DNA from: Arsenophonus sp052171275
Lineage (GTDB): Bacteria > Pseudomonadota > Gammaproteobacteria > Enterobacterales > Enterobacteriaceae
Reading direction: 5' to 3'
Assembly: GCA_052171275.1 (NCBI GenBank)
Contig: CM125795.1
Coordinates: 1,364,001-1,428,000 of the forward strand
DNA length: 64,000 bases
This document shows, piece after piece, positions 59,694 to 64,000 of the stretch. The translations under genes and the position numbers were made by a program. Numbering within the stretch: position 1 is the stretch's first letter; each line of letters begins with the position of its first letter. The notes beneath the pieces were generated by a model. It ran no database searches and had not been told where the DNA came from. It saw only the letters and a program-made list of their open reading frames with translations.

Positions 59694-59736
59694 TCTTTAA
59701 CTTTGAATTTGAAATTTTATAATTGAAAGTTAAAGA
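59694..59736. repeat. Stem-loop upstream of lpp
   Basis: TCTTTAACTTT (59694-59704) pairs with AAAGTTAAAGA (59726-59736). After one G-G mismatch the stem continues 4 bp inward. It lies about 90 bp upstream of the lpp ATG and could be part of a regulatory region or the end of a lost upstream transcript. Confidence 0.4.
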
Positions 59737-59927
59737 CTTACTTATTCTTATGCTAGTACTTAATTTAATTATAGTAATTTCTACATAAAATTTAATAAGT
59801 TCTTTAAAAAATAATTTTCAAAAATTGATTATTTCTTATTCATTATAGTAATCTGTTTTTATAATTTTAAATTACTTAATTGTTTTATTTTATCAATTTT
59901 AGACAAAAGTATAAAACAAAATTAACA

Positions 59928-59942
59928 TGATAATGATTATCT
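59928..59942. promoter_or_regulatory. Fur-box-like dyad
   Basis: TGATAAT-G-ATTATCT matches the 7-1-7 Fur consensus (TGATAATNATTATCA) at all but the last base. It sits about 320 bp upstream of lpp with no gene downstream. In E. coli the iron-regulated sodB lies in the corresponding interval, so this may be the operator left from a lost gene. Confidence 0.3.
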
Positions 59943-60702
59943 TTAAAGTGTAGTAGTGAAATTACTATATTTTCTTTTTTTTTAAAATTATCAATATTAT
60001 ATATAATAAGTATATCATTACTATATAAAATATAATATATAATTACTATATCACTATTTTCAATATGATTATACTATTTTTATTTATCATCATATAATTT
60101 GATTATAACAAAAATAATTATATTTAGTAAGTAGTTATACATTTTCAAATCATAAATTTCAATAATAGATAAAACTTTTAATAAGAAATAACATTGATGG
60201 TAAGATTATCTCGAATCATTTTATAAAAGTCTTTTAAACCAATTTTAATTATAATTTTTAAAATTATTTAATATATTTATATTACGATTTATTGCTAGAT
60301 GAGAGACTATTAGTGTATCTTATACAAGATCTACTATAGAATAGATATAGGAATAGATAATAAAATCAACGCTATCTTTTTAATGAGAGTAATAATATAA
60401 ATTTATCTTTTCTAATAATTTGATTTTTTTAAATTTGAATAACTAATATTAAATGAGAAGCATATAAACCAATAACAATAAGGAATAAAACTTTTATATT
60501 GATAAAATAATCATTAATCTGAATTACTCTAAATTAAGAGTAAAATTATTATATAAATCTTAATATCATACAACAATTTAATATTTATTATAGAATATAA
60601 TGCGCAATGAGTTATAATCTTACAAAGATAAAATTCTATCAATATTATTTAATAATAAGATTACCACTACTTTTTTAATCTATATTTCTAAATTGATCTT
60701 TG

Positions 60703-60727
60703 ATATTTAGTATTAAATACTAAATAT
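60703..60727. repeat. Perfect inverted repeat, 12-bp arms
   Basis: ATATTTAGTATT (60703-60714) pairs with AATACTAAATAT (60716-60727) around an A. Confidence 0.4.
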
Positions 60728-62564
60728 GTTTGTTATTTCTAACTAAAAAATATAAATTTTTATTTATAAAAATTTATATCTATAAGTTTTATAAAATTAT
60801 TTTTAATATTTAATTTAAATTATTAAACATTGATATATATTTTATATAGGTTTTATTTCATAATAAATAGTTAAAATATACTGTTATTTAACAAAAAATA
60901 AAGAAAATATTATTAGTATAAATATAATATTTTATTATTTCTTTGATTATCATATTTATATAAATACTATTTATATTATCAACAAGTAATAAATAAATAA
61001 TATCTAGTATTTAATACTATTATATTATTCTATTATTTATAGTATATTATTTATATTGAAAAGTACTAGTTATAAATTTAATAAAAAGTATTTAATTATA
61101 GAATATAAATTATTTATCAAAATAAATTATCAATTTAATTAATAAAGATAATATCTCTATAAGATAGTTTTATAGTTAAAGAATTAATATATTAAAAATT
61201 AATAATATTAAATTTATTAGATAAATAAGAGTCTATAATAAAGCTTTATTATTAAATACAGATAAAACTTTTATATACTTTCTTAGCTTTAAAATATTAA
61301 AAAAAAATTAAAATTAAAAATAGTAATAAAATTTTGTAAAAACTAATATTTTAATATAAATTTTAATAAAATTAATAAGTTAATATCAAAGTAAAAAAAT
61401 ATATCGCGATACTATCGAATAAATTAAAATATCTTATTTTTATTTTTTTCTTATTTAATATTATTTTATTAATTTTAATACAAATAATATTAAAATATTA
61501 ATATTAGACTATCTTATATAATTAATTAAACTATCAACAAAAGAATATTTTCATAACTTAGGATTTTATTGAAAATAAAGATTTTTTCCGATTAATTAAT
61601 GGAAAGATAGTGAAAAACTAATAATTGATTAATTTATCAACTTGAATAAAAAAATAATTTTTATCTTATTAATAATAGTATATAAAGTAATTTATATTTA
61701 TAATTTAATATTAGTTATTAAAACAATTATTAATAGAAATTATTTTATAATAAATATGATTGGGCTATTTTATAATAATTTAATTTTTTATATATTTACT
61801 TTCTTAAATAGACATAATTTTTTATAAAATATTTTTGATTAATTATAATTTAACTAATAACTAAAATTTATTAAAAATAGAATTATATTTCTATTATTAA
61901 TATAATTATAGATTTAGATATATATAGATAAAGAATATAAATTTATCATTAATAATTTTTAATTATTTTATATAAAATATTGATAATAGAAAAATTTATA
62001 TTTCTCTATTTAATTTATAATATCTTTCCTAAGTTCGAATTATTAATTATTAAATTAATAATTATTAATTAATTTTTTTTAAAAAGTCAAAATATTAATT
62101 AATAATATAAACTATTTTAATAGATAATTCATATCCAATATTATAAGTTAAATTATATTAATGGGATATTAATCCTAAATTTATATAAAATTATTAAAAT
62201 TCTCACTTATTAAGTTTTATGATTTTTATCATTATTTATTCTCAAAGATAAATATCTTTAATTAAGTTAATCATGTTAATAATATAATTTCTATATATGT
62301 TCAATATAACAATATTTTTTAATATTTATTGATAAATATAATAGATTATAAAGTATTTTATTTACCATAATACAAATAGTAATAATTAAAAAATTTCAGA
62401 TTTTTATATATATTTAGAACTAATTTATAAATATAAAATATAATTATATTAATTTAATTATTTTATAATAAATTATTTATTAATTATTTTAATTAATTTT
62501 AATAAATATATTAGTAAGAGAAGATAATAAAAGTAATAACACAAGTCTATCAATTATAGATAGA

Positions 62565-62593
62565 TTGATGCTATTATTTATCAAAGTTATATT
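62565..62593 (+). promoter_or_regulatory. Candidate sigma-70 promoter of grxD
   Basis: TTGATG (62565-62570) and TATATT (62588-62593) are separated by exactly 17 bp, 40 bp before the grxD start. A small hairpin TCTATC-AATTATA-GATAGA lies just upstream at 62547-62565. Confidence 0.45.
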
Positions 62594-62633
62594 ATATAAT
62601 ATAAAATACTAAGTTAATTTTTAGGAAATAACA

Positions 62634-62966
62634 ATGACGATAATAGAGAAAATTGAACGCCAGATAAAAGAAACTCCAATTATTTTATATATGAAAGGCT
62701 CTCCTAAATTACCAAGTTGTGGATTTTCTGCTAAAGCAGCTCAAGCACTTTCTGCTTGTGGTGAATGTTTTTCTTATGTAGATATTTTGAAAAATCCCGA
62801 TATTCGCAGGGAATTACCTAAGTATACAAACTGGCCAACATTCCCACAACTATTAATTGATGGTGAGCTAATTGGAGGATGTGATATAATTATTGATATG
62901 TATCAACAGGGTGAATTACAAAAAATGATTATTGAAACAGCTAAGAAATATCGAACTTTATTATAG
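62634..62966 (+). CDS. grxD: Monothiol glutaredoxin GrxD (CGFS type)
   Basis: The 110-residue monothiol glutaredoxin binds and transfers [2Fe-2S] clusters with glutathione, often with BolA. The active-site motif is CGFS with Cys29 in KLPSCGFSAKA, the cis-Pro is in WPTFPQL and GGCDI follows. The sequence is nearly collinear with E. coli GrxD, ending about five residues earlier. AGGA lies 7 nt before the ATG. It works in the same pathway as the SUF system upstream. It is convergent with rnt; lhr, which lies between them in E. coli, has been lost. Confidence 0.97.
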   Translation: MTIIEKIERQIKETPIILYMKGSPKLPSCGFSAKAAQALSACGECFSYVDILKNPDIRRELPKYTNWPTFPQLLIDGELIGGCDIIIDMYQQGELQKMIIETAKKYRTLL

Positions 62967-63007
62967 ATTGAAAATAATAAATTATAAATTATAAATTTCT
63001 ATTGAAA

Positions 63008-63649
63008 TTAATTAATAATTGGCGGCCATCCACCTAATTTTTTCCATTTATTGACAATTTTACAAAATAATAATGCAGTTCTATCTGTATCGTATAAAGC
63101 ACTATGGGCTTGTTTATTATCAAAAGGAATACCAGCATTACAACAAGCTTTAGCTAAAATTGTTTGACCAAAAACTAATCCACTTAGCGCTGCTGTATCA
63201 AAAGTGGCAAAATGATGAAATGGATTATTTTTTAAATTTGCTCTCTGAGCAGCTTCCATAATAAAACTATGGTCAAAATTAGCGTTATGAGCAACAATAA
63301 TCGCTCGATTACAATCATTATTTTTAATCCCTTTTCTAACCATTTTAAAAATTTCATCTAAAGCAATATATTCATCCACAGCTTTACGAAAAGGATTTTT
63401 AGGATCAATACCAGTAAAAGCTAGTGCTGTTGCTTCTATATTTGCGCCTTCAAAAGGTGAAATATGGAAATGAAGTTTTTCATTAACTGTTAACCAACCA
63501 TCTTGATCCATTTTTAACGTCATAGCTGCAATTTCTAATAACGCATCTTTTTTTATATTAAATCCACCAGTTTCTACATCAATAACAACAGGGTAATATC
63601 CTCGGAAACGTTCTGATAGAATGTTATGATTATTTTTTTTATTAAACAT
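63008..63649 (-). CDS. rnt: Ribonuclease T
   Basis: The 213-residue 3'-5' exoribonuclease trims tRNA, 5S and 23S rRNA precursors. It is a DEDDh-family enzyme. Exo I is VIDVETGG with D24 and E26, the middle motif NANFDHSF has D126, and Exo III is QAHSALYDTDR with H182 and D187. FATFDTAALSGL, GGWPP and length also fit E. coli RNase T. The N-terminus fits the family (DRFRGFYP versus ERFRGYYP), but no clear Shine-Dalgarno precedes the ATG. The few other RNases kept in reduced genomes would depend on it for end maturation. Confidence 0.97.
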   Translation of the reverse strand: MFNKKNNHNILSERFRGYYPVVIDVETGGFNIKKDALLEIAAMTLKMDQDGWLTVNEKLHFHISPFEGANIEATALAFTGIDPKNPFRKAVDEYIALDEIFKMVRKGIKNNDCNRAIIVAHNANFDHSFIMEAAQRANLKNNPFHHFATFDTAALSGLVFGQTILAKACCNAGIPFDNKQAHSALYDTDRTALLFCKIVNKWKKLGGWPPIIN

Positions 63650-63685
63650 TTGTTTAAGACTTTATATATACTTGAAAAAATTATG

Positions 63686-63702
63686 ATATTTGGGCCAAAT
63701 AT
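63686..63702. terminator. ATATTTGG-G-CCAAATAT dyad flanked by T-runs on both strands
   Basis: The 8-bp arms with two G-C pairs surround a single G. On the plus strand TTTTTTT follows (63704-63710), and on the minus strand ATAATTTTTT follows. It could serve as a bidirectional terminator or as an operator, 37 bp upstream of the rnt start. Confidence 0.35.
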
Positions 63703-63716
63703 ATTTTTTTAATAAA

Positions 63717-63758
63717 TCGCTAAAAATCATTAATAACTTCATGTTATGAAGTAAGCGA
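63717..63758. repeat. Two-level hairpin upstream of rnt
   Basis: ACTTCAT-GTT-ATGAAGT (63736-63752) is enclosed by TCGCT (63717-63721) and AGCGA (63754-63758). It has more G/C pairs than other hairpins in the window. It may be a structured leader or a regulator site for rnt. Confidence 0.35.
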
Positions 63759-64000
63759 ATTTAAATCTTTTTAAGTTTAAAACAATAAATTATTTAGATA
63801 AATATTACGTAAATTTCATAATTATTTAAATTTATTTTATTAATTAATTAATCAAAATTAGTAATATAGCTAATTATATTCACCTTGATATTAAAGTAGT
63901 TTGTTTTAAATAAACTACATTCAAATTAATAAAAGATATTTAATTAAATTAATTGATGATATTCTAAAAAATAAATTTTATCATAATATTATGATCAGGA

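Larger units (their letters stand above)
59609..62633. other. 3.0-kb gene-free spacer between lpp and grxD
   Basis: In E. coli over twenty genes from pykF to the sodB region lie between lpp and grxD; none is readable here. A 61-codon frame at 61642-61827 is composed almost only of I, N, Y, F and L codons and looks like chance. Present are a stem-loop in the lpp upstream region, a Fur-like site at 59928-59942, an inverted repeat at 60703-60727 and a promoter for grxD. Confidence 0.75.
63650..64000. other. Upstream region of rnt, no gene
   Basis: No gene is readable before the window ends. It holds two structured elements (63686-63702 and 63717-63758), listed separately, in sequence that is relatively rich in G and C for this genome. 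Confidence 0.6.

Noticed and set aside
61642..61827. Plus-strand open frame of 61 codons
   Set aside because: Composed nearly entirely of I, N, Y, F and L codons, as expected from random A/T sequence; no ribosome-binding site.
1..64000. CRISPR array, prophage, insertion sequence or toxin-antitoxin system
   Set aside because: No regularly spaced repeats, transposase, integrase or other mobile-element protein was found; the inverted repeats are unrelated to one another in sequence.

Overview
The window looks like part of the chromosome of a strongly reduced, A+T-rich gammaproteobacterial endosymbiont of the Enterobacterales type. Every gene I can read has a close enterobacterial counterpart (aceF-lpd, rpiA, zapA, ubiH, ubiI, aroH, ydiK, sufABCDSE, an L,D-transpeptidase, lpp, grxD, rnt). 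Several proteins align almost without gaps to the E. coli versions as I remember them. I cannot name the species. Low-density blood-feeder symbionts such as the Arsenophonus/Providencia/Aschnera group fit the picture, but nothing in the sequence proves it.

The dominant feature is how little is coded. Recognisable genes add up to about 16.4 kb of 64 kb (roughly a quarter). The rest is A+T desert: 3.35-11.7 kb, 12.4-17.5 kb, 17.8-19.4 kb, 21.8-34.9 kb, 36.0-44.7 kb, 45.8-52.5 kb, 59.6-62.6 kb. Sampled desert lines have about 8% G+C. I see no tRNA, rRNA, CRISPR array, insertion sequence or transposase.

Layout. 1-3345: end of aceE, then aceF and lpd (pyruvate dehydrogenase). 11685-21819: rpiA (+), zapA (-), ubiH (+), ubiI (+), with the order and relative strands of the E. 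coli rpiA-serA-ssrS-zapA-ygfB-pepP-ubiH-ubiI segment, minus the genes in between. 34941-63649: aroH (-), ydiK (-), sufABCDSE (+), ldtE-like (+), lpp (-), grxD (+), rnt (-), again collinear and strand-consistent with E. coli from aroH to rnt.

Function. The retained set covers pyruvate oxidation to acetyl-CoA, ribose-5-phosphate supply, entry to the shikimate pathway (chorismate), two ubiquinone ring hydroxylases fed by chorismate, a complete SUF iron-sulfur assembly system plus the CGFS glutaredoxin GrxD, division (ZapA), RNA end trimming (RNase T), and an envelope with Braun lipoprotein and an L,D-transpeptidase.

Most notable observations: (i) the second lipoyl domain of AceF has lost its lipoylatable lysine (Asn147); (ii) the deserts contain many perfect, almost purely A/T inverted repeats with arms up to 36 bp, some just 3' of surviving genes and others with no gene nearby, possibly fossil or active terminators; (iii) a structured, relatively G+C-rich island lies upstream of zapA; (iv) ribosome-binding sites and start codons without a following gene mark places where genes seem to have died.
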